Origin: Actinomycetota bacterium
Lineage (GTDB): Bacteria; Actinomycetota; Actinomycetes; S36-B12; GCA-2699445
Assembly: GCA_020438795.1 (NCBI GenBank)
Contig: JAGQTY010000016.1
Coordinates: 1-36,796, forward strand
Direction: 5' to 3'
DNA: 36,796 nt
Below are positions 23,989 through 31,371 of this stretch, piece after piece. Under the pieces are notes generated by a model. That model searched no databases. It worked only from the letters and a program-made list of their open reading frames with translations, and had not been told where the DNA came from. Each line of letters begins with the position of its first letter. Positions within the stretch are counted from its first letter, which is position 1. The translations under genes were made by a program, and so were the position numbers.

Positions 23989-24771
23989 CTACTGAAGGTG
24001 CTCGACGAAGAAGTCCACGACCCGTCGGGAAGCCTCGTACGTCGGATGGCCTTCCTGATCCACAAACTCCGTGGTGACCACGCTGTGGGCCAGTTCAGTG
24101 AGACCGTACTCGTTGCCCTTGCTCGAGTCGATCTCGACGCTCTCGAAGCGGTCCCCGAACTCCTCACGCAACCGCTCGAATCGCTGGGGCGGAACCAGCC
24201 GATCCTCGCTGAACCGCAGCCCGAGCACGCAGACTCCCTCGTCGATGGCCCGGCGGCGGGCCGTGGCCAGGTCGGGTGCCGAGATGTGCAACTCGCGGCC
24301 GTTGTCGATGCCCGGCAACGGGACTGGCAATGATGGCTGGGACAGCACCGGGGCCAGCAGCCACGGGTCCACCATCATGGAGAGCGCGAAGTTGCCGGTC
24401 AAGCACATGCCGATGGCACCGATCCCCTTGCCACCAACCTCGTCGAACGCGTACTTGCCCAGGGCGCGCACCCAGTCGGTCACCGGCGAGGACCGGTGAG
24501 CGGCGAACACCCGGAACTCACGATTGATGCAGATCTTCGCCGATTCCCGCGCCAGATACCCGTTGCTCAATGGCTTGCCCGCCTTGCCCGTGAACTCGGG
24601 CATGAAGACGGTGAATCCAGCATCCCGTACGCGTCTGGCGAAGTCGGCGACCTGGGGCGTGATTCCGGGCAGCTCATGCAGCACCACGACGACCGGGCCC
24701 TCCCCAGCCCGAAAGACGGGGTGGGTCTTGCCACCGTGGCTGAAGTGGAACAGGTCGAAGTCGTCGAACAT
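23989..24771 (-). CDS. Dienelactone hydrolase-family alpha/beta hydrolase
   Basis: This 260-residue cytoplasmic alpha/beta hydrolase has the dienelactone hydrolase layout: VVVLHELPGITPQVADFARR (oxyanion region with the family E/H pair), nucleophile C123 in GMCLTGNFAL, D190 in SEDRLVP and H229 in LAHSVV. The cysteine nucleophile in GxCxxG is diagnostic for this family. It would hydrolyse an ester or lactone; the true substrate is unknown. The start MFDDFDLFHFS at 24771 is the only sensible one. It stands alone between the one-helix protein and the glycine-rich secreted protein. Confidence 0.88.
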   Translation of the reverse strand: MFDDFDLFHFSHGGKTHPVFRAGEGPVVVVLHELPGITPQVADFARRVRDAGFTVFMPEFTGKAGKPLSNGYLARESAKICINREFRVFAAHRSSPVTDWVRALGKYAFDEVGGKGIGAIGMCLTGNFALSMMVDPWLLAPVLSQPSLPVPLPGIDNGRELHISAPDLATARRRAIDEGVCVLGLRFSEDRLVPPQRFERLREEFGDRFESVEIDSSKGNEYGLTELAHSVVTTEFVDQEGHPTYEASRRVVDFFVEHLQ

Positions 24772-24833
24772 GGGTTCAGCTTAGAAGCAGCGGACCTCGG
24801 GATAGGTTCCCCTGCCGCAGTTGTCCAGCTCGT

Positions 24834-26339
24834 TCAGCCATTACCCGGCAGGCGGCAGGGAATCTTGGGGTCCGCCGCGACACCCCAGTTGCGCTGCCAG
24901 ACGGTCCGGGTGGCGCCGGCGGCCTTGGCCACGATCCGGGTCCGGAAACGCAAACCCACGCTGCACGTCGGTGTCGCCTTCACGGTCACGGCGTCTGCCG
25001 TGCGCTTGGTGGTAATGACACAGTTGTGGCGTCTGGCTGCCCCCGTGAGCTTCCTGCCGTTGAGGTAGCACTGCGTCCGAACCCGCTTGATGGCCTTGCG
25101 GCCCTCAGAATCCGGTACGACCGCTTTCACCAGGACCTGACGCCCCAGGGCCTTCAGTTGCTGTCCCTTGGACACCGACTTGACGATCCGAAGCTCTGTC
25201 GTGGGACGCGGCGTCGGAGTGGGGGTGGGTGTCGGAGTGGGCGTGGGGATGGGTGTCGCAGTAGGAGCGGGCGTTGCGGTGGGAGACGGCGTGGGCGTCA
25301 CATCCGCCGACCACTGCGCGTACAGCGTGATGGAGGAAGCGAATGAGTAGGTGCTTCCATCGGCATACGCCGTCCCACCACCGTCGGCCTGGGTGTTCCA
25401 CCCGGTGAAGCTGAAGCCCGGCCGGGCGAATGTGCTCGCAGCCAGAGCCGCGGGGACCGCACTGACCTGATCGGCCATGGACCCCGTGCCACCGTTCGCG
25501 TTGAAAGTGACGGTGCTTGCATACGCAATGGTCAGGCGGCCGTCCGACTGGTCGCCGGCTTGCTTGAGGTCGAAGGAGACGCCCGTCGCACTGCCGTCGG
25601 CAAAGCTCGAGCCGCCACCGCCCCCGGCCCTCTGAAAGGCCGACACGAGGGGGCCAGAACCACCGCCGCCACCGTAATAGCCACCCCCACCACCTCCACC
25701 ATGGGACCACCCCGCGGCCCCACCTGCACCGAGAGCCCCTGCTTGGCCGTTCGCCTGGGAACCGCTGCAACCAAAGAACGTACCACCGGCCCCGGGACCC
25801 GACAGGGTGCCGCCACCCCCACCCCCGTACGTGCACCCGCCGTTCACTCCGTCGGCGCCTGCGACGCCGTCAGGGATACCGCCAGCGCCTCCGGGAGAGT
25901 CCAGTAGAGCTGAGCCTCCTCCGCCTCCCGCGACCAGGAGACGGTCGGCAAATGCGCCGCCGATGGGCCGCACGTCGGTAGCACCTCCGCCCCCACCTGC
26001 GCCAACGCCGCCGCCGTTGAAACCACCGGCCCCTTCGGCGCCGGCACCTCCCACGTAGATAGCGAGCTGCTGGCCCGGCGTGACAGTCAGCGTTGCCGTG
26101 ACCCTGGCACCCAGGGCGTCAGTCCCTTCAACCGCTCTCCCGTTCCCGCCATCCGCGACCACCTGAATGCTGGAGACACCGGCAGGGACGGTGAAGGACT
26201 GCACGGCTCCGGTGTAGGAGAAGGTCTGTGTGGCAGCCCCCGCCCACCAGGAGGGTATGACCACCAAGAGCCCTACCGCCAGGAGAGCGGCCGCGACCAG
26301 CGTCGACAGTGTCCTGCGCAGAGTCCCTCTTGAAGACAT
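24834..26339 (-). CDS. Secreted glycine-rich/InlB-repeat protein with four-Cys C-terminal domain
   Basis: This 501-residue exported protein has a signal peptide (LSTLVAAALLAVGLLVVIPS ... AGAA), then a jelly-roll-like strand (TQTFSYTGAVQSFTVPAGVS). A glycine-rich domain of about 200 residues follows (GGGGGATDVRP, GGGGGGGYYGGGGG, ending SDGRLTIAY). Next come one Listeria-Bacteroides (InlB B-type) repeat (VTFNANGGTGSM ... GFSFTGWNTQADGGG ... ITLYAQWS), a Pro-Thr linker, and a basic C-terminal domain of about 120 residues with four cysteines ending CRLPGNG. That last domain aligns with the end of the propeller protein at 9796-11865. ATG 26339 has an AGGAG site. It is probably a surface or matrix protein; adhesion is inferred from the domain types only. 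Confidence 0.85.
   Translation of the reverse strand: MSSRGTLRRTLSTLVAAALLAVGLLVVIPSWWAGAATQTFSYTGAVQSFTVPAGVSSIQVVADGGNGRAVEGTDALGARVTATLTVTPGQQLAIYVGGAGAEGAGGFNGGGVGAGGGGGATDVRPIGGAFADRLLVAGGGGGSALLDSPGGAGGIPDGVAGADGVNGGCTYGGGGGGTLSGPGAGGTFFGCSGSQANGQAGALGAGGAAGWSHGGGGGGGYYGGGGGSGPLVSAFQRAGGGGGSSFADGSATGVSFDLKQAGDQSDGRLTIAYASTVTFNANGGTGSMADQVSAVPAALAASTFARPGFSFTGWNTQADGGGTAYADGSTYSFASSITLYAQWSADVTPTPSPTATPAPTATPIPTPTPTPTPTPTPRPTTELRIVKSVSKGQQLKALGRQVLVKAVVPDSEGRKAIKRVRTQCYLNGRKLTGAARRHNCVITTKRTADAVTVKATPTCSVGLRFRTRIVAKAAGATRTVWQRNWGVAADPKIPCRLPGNG
25207..25295 (-). repeat. Low-complexity Pro-Thr coding repeat
   Basis: Hexamer-like GGNGTN runs on the plus strand code for the Pro-Thr/Pro-Ala linker before the four-cysteine C-terminal domain. 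The tract is equivalent in place and composition to the one at 10164-10254. Confidence 0.75.
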
Positions 26340-26531
26340 CTCGCTCCTGCCTCGTCAGCCACGGCTACGAGACGCTCGAACGGAGTCTCGTCGATCTGCC
26401 GGTCCGCAGTCATGTCATGAGCGGCGACAGTACCTGGCTGCAGCCAGTCTGGAACCTCACCCTCGTCGTCGCAATTCGGTGGCCGGATTGGCGCCTCCCG
26501 ATAGGATGCCCAGGACTGCATAGGTGGCACG

Positions 26532-27740
26532 ATGGCGACGACGACGCTCAGTCATCCTGCTGCCCGTCGCTGCCTGATCGCCAAAGCCCTCAACGGCGGC
26601 ACATCATGGATGCAGACTGCCGCCGCCTCCTGGTGGGTGCTCGGTGAGACCGGCACCGCAGCCTCTGTCGGCGTGCTGGCGATGCTTGCCATCCTCCCGG
26701 AGGCGATCGTCTCCCCGATCGGGGGTTTCCTTGCTGACCGGTACCGGACCGTGCCGTTGCTGTCACGCCTGGCCGCGCTGAGCATCGTTGCTCCCGCCAC
26801 GATCGCGGTACTCGCAGAATTCGAACTGCTTAGCGTCGGACTCCTGTATGTACTCGTACTGCTCGGTGCCATCCCGCGGGGACTGCTGTCCGCTCCGCTG
26901 ATGAAAGCGCTCCCAATGTCGGTGCCACCGCCGCTGCGGACGGCGATCCTGGCCAACGGCTTCGCTGCCTCCAACGGCGCGAAGTTCCTGGGACCGCTGA
27001 TCGGCAGTGGCCTGGTCCTACTGGTGGGCATCGAGGGTGTGTTCATCCTGAACGCGCTCGCCAACGCCGGCATGTGGCTGATCTTCCGGGTCACCCGGCT
27101 GCCGTATGAGGAGGAACTCGAGACGCCGAAGCTCACCGCGCCAACCACAGCCTACGTCGAAGGCGTGCGGCAGGGTCTGGGGCTTCGCATCGCACGGGTG
27201 GTCCTGCTCGGGGGCGTCGTCTTCTTCGCTCTCGTCGGCCCGATCCAGCAGCTCACTGCTACGATCGCGGTCTCGCATGGGGAAGAGGTCGGATATGTCG
27301 GCCTGTTGATGGCCGCCATGGCCCTCGGCGGACTCATCGCAAACCCGATCAGCCGGTGGCGTCTGAGCCAGGGTACGGCGAAGCGGAGACTCGTGGACGC
27401 GGGCGTCCTCAGCATGGGGCTACTGCTGGTCCTGCTCGGTCTCAGCCAGAGCCTGATTGTGGATCTTCTCCTGCTGGCCGCAATCGGCGCTGCCACCGAG
27501 ACGGTCTGGATCGGAGCCCAGAGTACGTTGGTCAATGACCTGCCTGCGGAGGTGTCGGGCCGCATGCTGGGTGTCCTGGTCGGTGGCACCACGGCCGCCA
27601 TCGGGGTCAGCGCGTTCCTGATGAGCTGGCTGTTCGACGCCGTCGGCGTGGACACCGCACTTGTGCTGCTGGGCCTTGCCGCCATGATCTACTCGGCGAT
27701 TCACCTCGCCTACTTCCGATCCGTACATCACCAGAGGTGA
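26532..27740 (+). CDS. MFS transporter (enterobactin-exporter/permease-like)
   Basis: This 402-residue protein has about 12 helices. The loop between helices 2 and 3 reads GGFLADRYRTVPLLSR, a version of the MFS GxxxDRxxR motif. The N-terminal half (ATIAVLAEFELLSVGLLYVL) and the later loop ANPISRWRLSQGTAKRRLVDAG fit the MFS_3 (EntS-like) branch that exports siderophores or drugs. ATG 26532 follows an AGGTGG site by five bases. The upstream neighbour is divergent (secreted glycine-rich protein) and about 190 bases separate them. No substrate can be named from sequence alone. Confidence 0.82.
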   Translation: MATTTLSHPAARRCLIAKALNGGTSWMQTAAASWWVLGETGTAASVGVLAMLAILPEAIVSPIGGFLADRYRTVPLLSRLAALSIVAPATIAVLAEFELLSVGLLYVLVLLGAIPRGLLSAPLMKALPMSVPPPLRTAILANGFAASNGAKFLGPLIGSGLVLLVGIEGVFILNALANAGMWLIFRVTRLPYEEELETPKLTAPTTAYVEGVRQGLGLRIARVVLLGGVVFFALVGPIQQLTATIAVSHGEEVGYVGLLMAAMALGGLIANPISRWRLSQGTAKRRLVDAGVLSMGLLLVLLGLSQSLIVDLLLLAAIGAATETVWIGAQSTLVNDLPAEVSGRMLGVLVGGTTAAIGVSAFLMSWLFDAVGVDTALVLLGLAAMIYSAIHLAYFRSVHHQR

Positions 27741-27855
27741 TCCCACCCGGTGCGCGATGTCGTGCTCAAGAACCTGGTCGGGCAGGAATCGGAGGCAGAT
27801 CTGGTGGCGCTGGGAGTTGCCTGCGATACTTGAACCCTGCCGGTTCTACCGGCAA

Positions 27856-27941
27856 GGTGAGGTGCCCGAGCGGCCTAAGGGAACGGTCTTGAAAACCGTC
27901 GAGGTTCATAGCCTCCGTGGGTTCAAATCCCACCCTCACCG
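27856..27941 (+). tRNA. tRNA-Ser (anticodon UGA)
   Basis: An 86-base class II tRNA. The acceptor stem is GGTGAGG (27856-27862) with CCTCACC (27934-27940) and discriminator G27941. The anticodon stem ACGGT/ACCGT encloses loop CTTGAAA with anticodon TGA at 27890-27892. A long variable arm (CGAGGTTCATAGCCTCC) and T-arm GTGGGTTCAAATCCCAC complete it. The 3' CCA is not encoded. It reads UCA codons. The IS481-type element begins only four bases after the tRNA. Confidence 0.96.
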
Positions 27942-27944
27942 CTC

Positions 27945-28860
27945 TGTCCTCTCTCGAGACATAGGAATACCTCTGAACCTACGGGTTCGGGGGTTTTCCT
28001 GTTTTTGAGGGGTGGGTGTGGGGTTGTTGGGGTTGGTAGTCGCGGTCTGGGTCGAGGGTCAGTGTTCTGAGGATTTCGCCGGTGGTGGCGTGGATGATGC
28101 GGATGTTGAGGTCCTGGATGAGCATGATGATGGGGGTTCGGGCGTTAGGGGTCTCCCCCGGAGTGGCGGCGGGGAAGCTCGGCCGATGCCGATTTTGTAG
28201 AGCTTACCGTTGTCGGAGAGGGTGGCTGCGGGTGGGCCGTATTTTTCAATGCTGGTAAGGAATGTTGCATCCACGTCCCCGACGGTGACTCTTCGGAATG
28301 CGGTGATGTTCAGGGCGTAGCGGCTGTGGTCATCGAGGAAGGTGACGATCTCGGTGTCGCTGCAGTCGGCCAGCGGCCAGTGGGTGAAGTCGGACTGCCA
28401 GGTCTCGTATGGCATTTCGGCTTGGAACCTGGTGTAGCTGGACTTGGGCTTCTTCTTGGGCTCCGCCTCGACGAGGCCGGCACGTTTGAGGGTCCGCCAT
28501 ACGGTGGCACGGGACACGGTTATCCCGTGATGCTGGATCAGGTGCCACACGATCGTGTCAGCCCCAGCGTCGTGACCCTGACCGGTGAGGGTGTGCCGCA
28601 GGTCGACGATCAGGTCCCTGGTGTGGCCACTGATCGTGTTCGGGCTGGACTTCGGGCGCCGCGATCTCGGCTCAAAGGCCGCTTCCCCCTCAGCCCGGTA
28701 CCGGGCCACCAGACGTGAAATCCAACCCTGACTCACCCCGTACGCATCGGCGACCTCCGACTGTGTGCGGCCTTCCACGACGACGGCAGTGATGACAAGA
28801 CGGGCTTTCGACATGCCCGATCAAAGCAAGATCATTATTCCTATCTCGCGAGATATGCCA
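27945..28860 (-). mobile_element. Defective IS481-family element next to tRNA-Ser
   Basis: The ends are imperfect terminal inverted repeats of 25 bases, 27945-27969 and 28836-28860, matching at 20 of 25 positions and sharing TAGGAATA at their inner ends. Both begin TG, as IS481 ends do. The element spans 916 bases with one transposase gene on the minus strand, now broken. Flanks GCTC (27941-27944) and TTCG (28861-28864) give no clear target duplication, which fits an old insertion. Loss of the transposase's third catalytic residue means it cannot move by itself. Confidence 0.82.
27979..28814 (-). pseudogene. IS481-family transposase, internally deleted and frameshifted
   Basis: The N-terminal half is intact: a helix-turn-helix (VADAYGVSQGWISRLVARYR), RPKSS linker, and an integrase core with the first Asp (ETWQSDFTHWPLAD) and second Asp (PPAATLSDNG). 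Directly after SDNG the reading continues KLYKIGIGRA, which normally belongs near the C-terminus, so about 130 residues including the catalytic Glu are gone. A further insert of about 35 bases (28137-28171 area) then throws the frame off. The true tail (ARTPIIMLIQDLNIRIIHAT ... LDPDRDYQP) is readable in the next frame, with its stop at 27979-27981. The first frame itself ends at 28059 after 251 codons. The start is at ATG 28814. Confidence 0.85.
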
Positions 28861-28906
28861 TTCGTATGTCCTGAAACACAACACCACCGCCATCGCGTTT
28901 TGTCAT

Positions 28907-28945
28907 GTAGGCATTTCGTACCAACAGTTGGTACGAAATGCCTAC
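28907..28945. repeat. 39-bp near-perfect palindrome
   Basis: Arms GTAGGCATTTCGTACCAAC (28907-28925) and its exact complement (28927-28945) are separated by one A at 28926. It lies 46 bases outside the right end of the IS element and 42 bases beyond the stop of the minus-strand MoaF-like gene. No T-run follows on either strand, so it is not a standard terminator. The one-base loop makes a cruciform or a dimeric protein-binding site more fitting than an RNA hairpin. Confidence 0.9.
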
Positions 28946-28987
28946 CTGCATCATCGATACTGCCGGTCGTTGAGCACTGATGCGGAT

Positions 28988-29359
28988 TCAGGAGGCAGGC
29001 TTCGCTGGCGTGGGGACTTGCCTGAATGTCCCGTCCGCGACGGCGAAGGTCTTGCCCTCGTGCTCGATCACGGCCCTGTCGGTGCCCTCTGCGAAGTTCA
29101 GAATGGCGCGTAACACCACGTTGGCCAGACCCTGATATTCCTGCGGGTAGTACGTGACCACGCCCACCTGCTCGTCCAGTCGCACGTACTCGTAGGGCCC
29201 GACGCCCACGAGCTTCCCGGCGACGGTCACGTAATCCGTGGTCTCGGTCTCGTACGTCACCGTATGCGAACTGAGGTCCGTGAAGTCCCCCTGTCGCGAG
29301 TGGTGCCTGCCGGTCCACTCGAGGCTCATCCCTGCCAGTGACTCCGGGGCTGTGCTCAT
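28988..29359 (-). CDS. Small MoaF-like (lipocalin-fold) protein
   Basis: This 123-residue soluble protein is rich in beta strands: SLEWTGRHHSRQGDFTDLSS, TVTYETETTDYVTVAGKLVG, YEYVRLDEQVGVVTYYPQEY and FAEGTDRAVIEHEGKTFAVA. The YxYVRLDEQVGVVTYYP segment resembles the C-terminal domain of MoaF and related calycin-fold proteins. That would suggest binding of a small ligand, but no gene of molybdenum cofactor synthesis is nearby and the match is by eye. ATG 29359 is chosen because the longer frame runs into non-coding sequence. It is divergent from the copper chaperone gene. Confidence 0.55.
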   Translation of the reverse strand: MSTAPESLAGMSLEWTGRHHSRQGDFTDLSSHTVTYETETTDYVTVAGKLVGVGPYEYVRLDEQVGVVTYYPQEYQGLANVVLRAILNFAEGTDRAVIEHEGKTFAVADGTFRQVPTPAKPAS

Positions 29360-29487
29360 GCGTGCCACGATAGCCGACCACTGGCCCCCAAGGGGCCGAC
29401 TGCATGGCAGGCCTGACAGCTGTGGGACGGACCACCGTGGCCGACCCCAACGACAGCCCACATGGCTCAAGAATGCATACTGGAGAA

Positions 29488-29501
29488 TACCCCTGGGAGT
29501 A
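29488..29501 (+). promoter_or_regulatory. CsoR-like copper operator before the PCu(A)C gene
   Basis: TACCCCTGGGAGTA is a near-palindrome (five of six bases match between the half sites) of the TACCCC/GGGGTA type bound by CsoR copper-sensing repressors. It stands 14 bases before the start codon, just before the AAGGAGG ribosome site and after a possible -10 (CATACT, 29476-29481). A repressor bound here would block transcription. The call is strengthened by the downstream gene coding for a copper protein. Confidence 0.5.
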
Positions 29502-29514
29502 AGGAGGCCCGACG

Positions 29515-30054
29515 ATGGGCAGGACAACGTGGGCTCTGGCAAGTACCGGTCTCGCGGCAGCACTGTTGTTGGGTGGCTGCTCGAGTTCCTCCGATTCCGC
29601 CTCCGACTCCCCGTCCGCTTCAGCGACCGAGACGTCCCAGACCCTCAGCGTGATGGATGCCTGGGCCAAGGCCAGCGACTCCGGGATGTCTGCGGTCTTC
29701 GGGACGGTCACGAACGAGACGGACGCAGACGTCCAGATAGTCTCAGCGTCGACCAGCGCCTCAGGCATGACCGAATTGCATGAGACGGTCGATGTGGATG
29801 GCCAGTCCCAGATGCAGCAGGTGTCGGAGTTCACGGTGCCGGCCGGCGGTTCACTGACGCTGGAACCCGGCGGCGATCACATCATGATCATGGGACTGAC
29901 GACACCGGTGAAGGCTGGCGAGGAAGTCACGGTGACCCTGAACATGTCCGACGGTCAGTCCCAGGAGTTCACCGCGCAGGCGAAGGACACCGGTGCTGGC
30001 GAGGAGCCCTACCACAGCGGCTCTGCGTCGCCCTCAAGCAGCCAGAGCAACTGA
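29515..30054 (+). CDS. PCu(A)C copper chaperone lipoprotein
   Basis: This 179-residue exported lipoprotein has a signal peptide ending LLLGGC with Cys22 as the lipid site, then a Ser-rich spacer. The domain beginning LSVMDAWAKASDSGMSAVFG is the periplasmic copper chaperone PCu(A)C (DUF461). The copper-binding pattern is exact: H89-x10-M100-x21-H122-x-M124. The protein would carry Cu(I) outside the membrane and in other bacteria delivers it to cytochrome c oxidase. The C-terminus ends in a Ser-rich tail (SGSASPSSSQSN). The ribosome site is AAGGAGG. The CsoR-like operator suggests induction by copper. It converges on efeB, whose product may also use the extracytoplasmic redox space. Confidence 0.92.
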   Translation: MGRTTWALASTGLAAALLLGGCSSSSDSASDSPSASATETSQTLSVMDAWAKASDSGMSAVFGTVTNETDADVQIVSASTSASGMTELHETVDVDGQSQMQQVSEFTVPAGGSLTLEPGGDHIMIMGLTTPVKAGEEVTVTLNMSDGQSQEFTAQAKDTGAGEEPYHSGSASPSSSQSN

Positions 30055-30078
30055 GCGATCCGTTCGCGGAGCCTGCTC

Positions 30079-31371
30079 CTATCCGCTGCCGAACAGGCTC
30101 TCTCCGACCCAGCCCCCGGGTGAGGTGACTCCAGGCGGAATCGCGAAGGCCGCCGAACCCACGTGCTGGATGTACTCGTTCATCGGGTCCGAGGCCGCCA
30201 ACGCCTGCTGCACAGGCAGGAACCCGGTACGGATGTCGCGCTGGTAGGCAAGGAAGAACAGGCCGGCCTCGAGCCGACCCAGCCCGTCGTTGCCGTCCAC
30301 GAAGTTGTAACCACGACGCAGGATACGGCTGTTGCCCGGATGGCTGGGGTGCGCCAGCGCAACGTGGGAGTCCTTCCGGATTAGAGGGTTCGGGCCGCTG
30401 CCCATGGCGGCGAAGTCAGGTTCGGTGAACTCCTCGCCACCGGACAGCGGCGCACCCGAGCCCTTGGCTCGGCCGATGATGTCCTCCTGCTCGCGCAGAC
30501 TCGTGCGGTCCCAGGTCTCGATCGTCATCCGGATACGGCGGGCCACCAGGTAGCTCCCCCCGTGCATCCAGGCCGGTTGATCACTCCTACCGACCCAGAC
30601 ATGATCGTCGAGCGCTATCGGCTCCTCTGCCTTGATGTTCGCCGTCCCGTCCTTGAAACCGAAGAGATTGCGGGGAGTCGTCTGGCTGCTGCTTGTCGAG
30701 GAGGTACGCCCGAACCCGAGCTGGGACCACCTGATCGCGGCCGTTCCGAAGGCGATGCGCGCCAGATTCCTTACGGCGTGGACCGCTACCTGCGGATCGT
30801 TGGCACACGCCTGCACGCAGAGGTCACCTCCACTGCGCCCGTGGTCCAAGTTGTCGCCCGGGAAGTGCGGTAGGTCAATCAGCGCTGCGGGTCGTTGGTC
30901 CGCAACCCCGAACCGGTCTCGACCCTTGGCGTCCCGGAACAGCCCTGGCCCGAAGCCAAAAGTGAGCGTCAGCCCGGATGGTGGCAGCCCAACGGCCTCA
31001 CCGGTATCCTCAGGCGGTGCGTCATACGGGCCCGACATGGCGCCGAAGGTCCCCACGTCTGAGCCGAACATCAGCTGTTGTGCGGCTCGGGACCAGTCAC
31101 GGAGCAGCCGGGTCACATCGCTCACCCGATCAGTGGTCAGGTCGAACGCCGCAAAGTGCAGCCGGTCCTGCGCGGGGGTGGTGATCCCGCTCTGGTGCGT
31201 GCCGAGGAAATCGTAGGCTGCGCCTGCCTCAGCGGTCGGATCAGCCGATCCAGCCGCTTTCGCCCCGACGGTCGCACCGAGGGCAGCTGCCCCCACAGCT
31301 GTGGTCCCCAGACCCGCCCAGCCCAGGAACGAACGTCGGGACAGCCCCTGCTGGCACTCCTGGACGGTCAT
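30079..31371 (-). CDS. efeB: Dyp-type haem peroxidase EfeB
   Basis: This 430-residue protein has a Tat signal (SRRSFLGWAGLGTTAVGAAA), so it is folded with haem before export. The Dyp-type peroxidase signature GFKDG is present with catalytic D241, and the haem ligand region HPSHPGNSRILRRGYNF follows in the second half. EfeB oxidises Fe(II) or releases iron from haem outside the cell and passes it to EfeO and EfeU. Its ATG overlaps the efeO stop by four bases (ATGA), so it is the last gene of efeUOB. Length and motifs are complete. Confidence 0.94.
   Translation of the reverse strand: MTVQECQQGLSRRSFLGWAGLGTTAVGAAALGATVGAKAAGSADPTAEAGAAYDFLGTHQSGITTPAQDRLHFAAFDLTTDRVSDVTRLLRDWSRAAQQLMFGSDVGTFGAMSGPYDAPPEDTGEAVGLPPSGLTLTFGFGPGLFRDAKGRDRFGVADQRPAALIDLPHFPGDNLDHGRSGGDLCVQACANDPQVAVHAVRNLARIAFGTAAIRWSQLGFGRTSSTSSSQTTPRNLFGFKDGTANIKAEEPIALDDHVWVGRSDQPAWMHGGSYLVARRIRMTIETWDRTSLREQEDIIGRAKGSGAPLSGGEEFTEPDFAAMGSGPNPLIRKDSHVALAHPSHPGNSRILRRGYNFVDGNDGLGRLEAGLFFLAYQRDIRTGFLPVQQALAASDPMNEYIQHVGSAAFAIPPGVTSPGGWVGESLFGSG

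Noticed and set aside
27757..28008. 83-codon plus-strand frame running through tRNA-Ser
   Set aside because: The tRNA explains the sequence; the frame has no ribosome site and no domain.
28907..28945. Palindrome as a rho-independent terminator of the MoaF-like gene
   Set aside because: No T-run on either strand and a one-base loop; kept as a repeat of unknown role.
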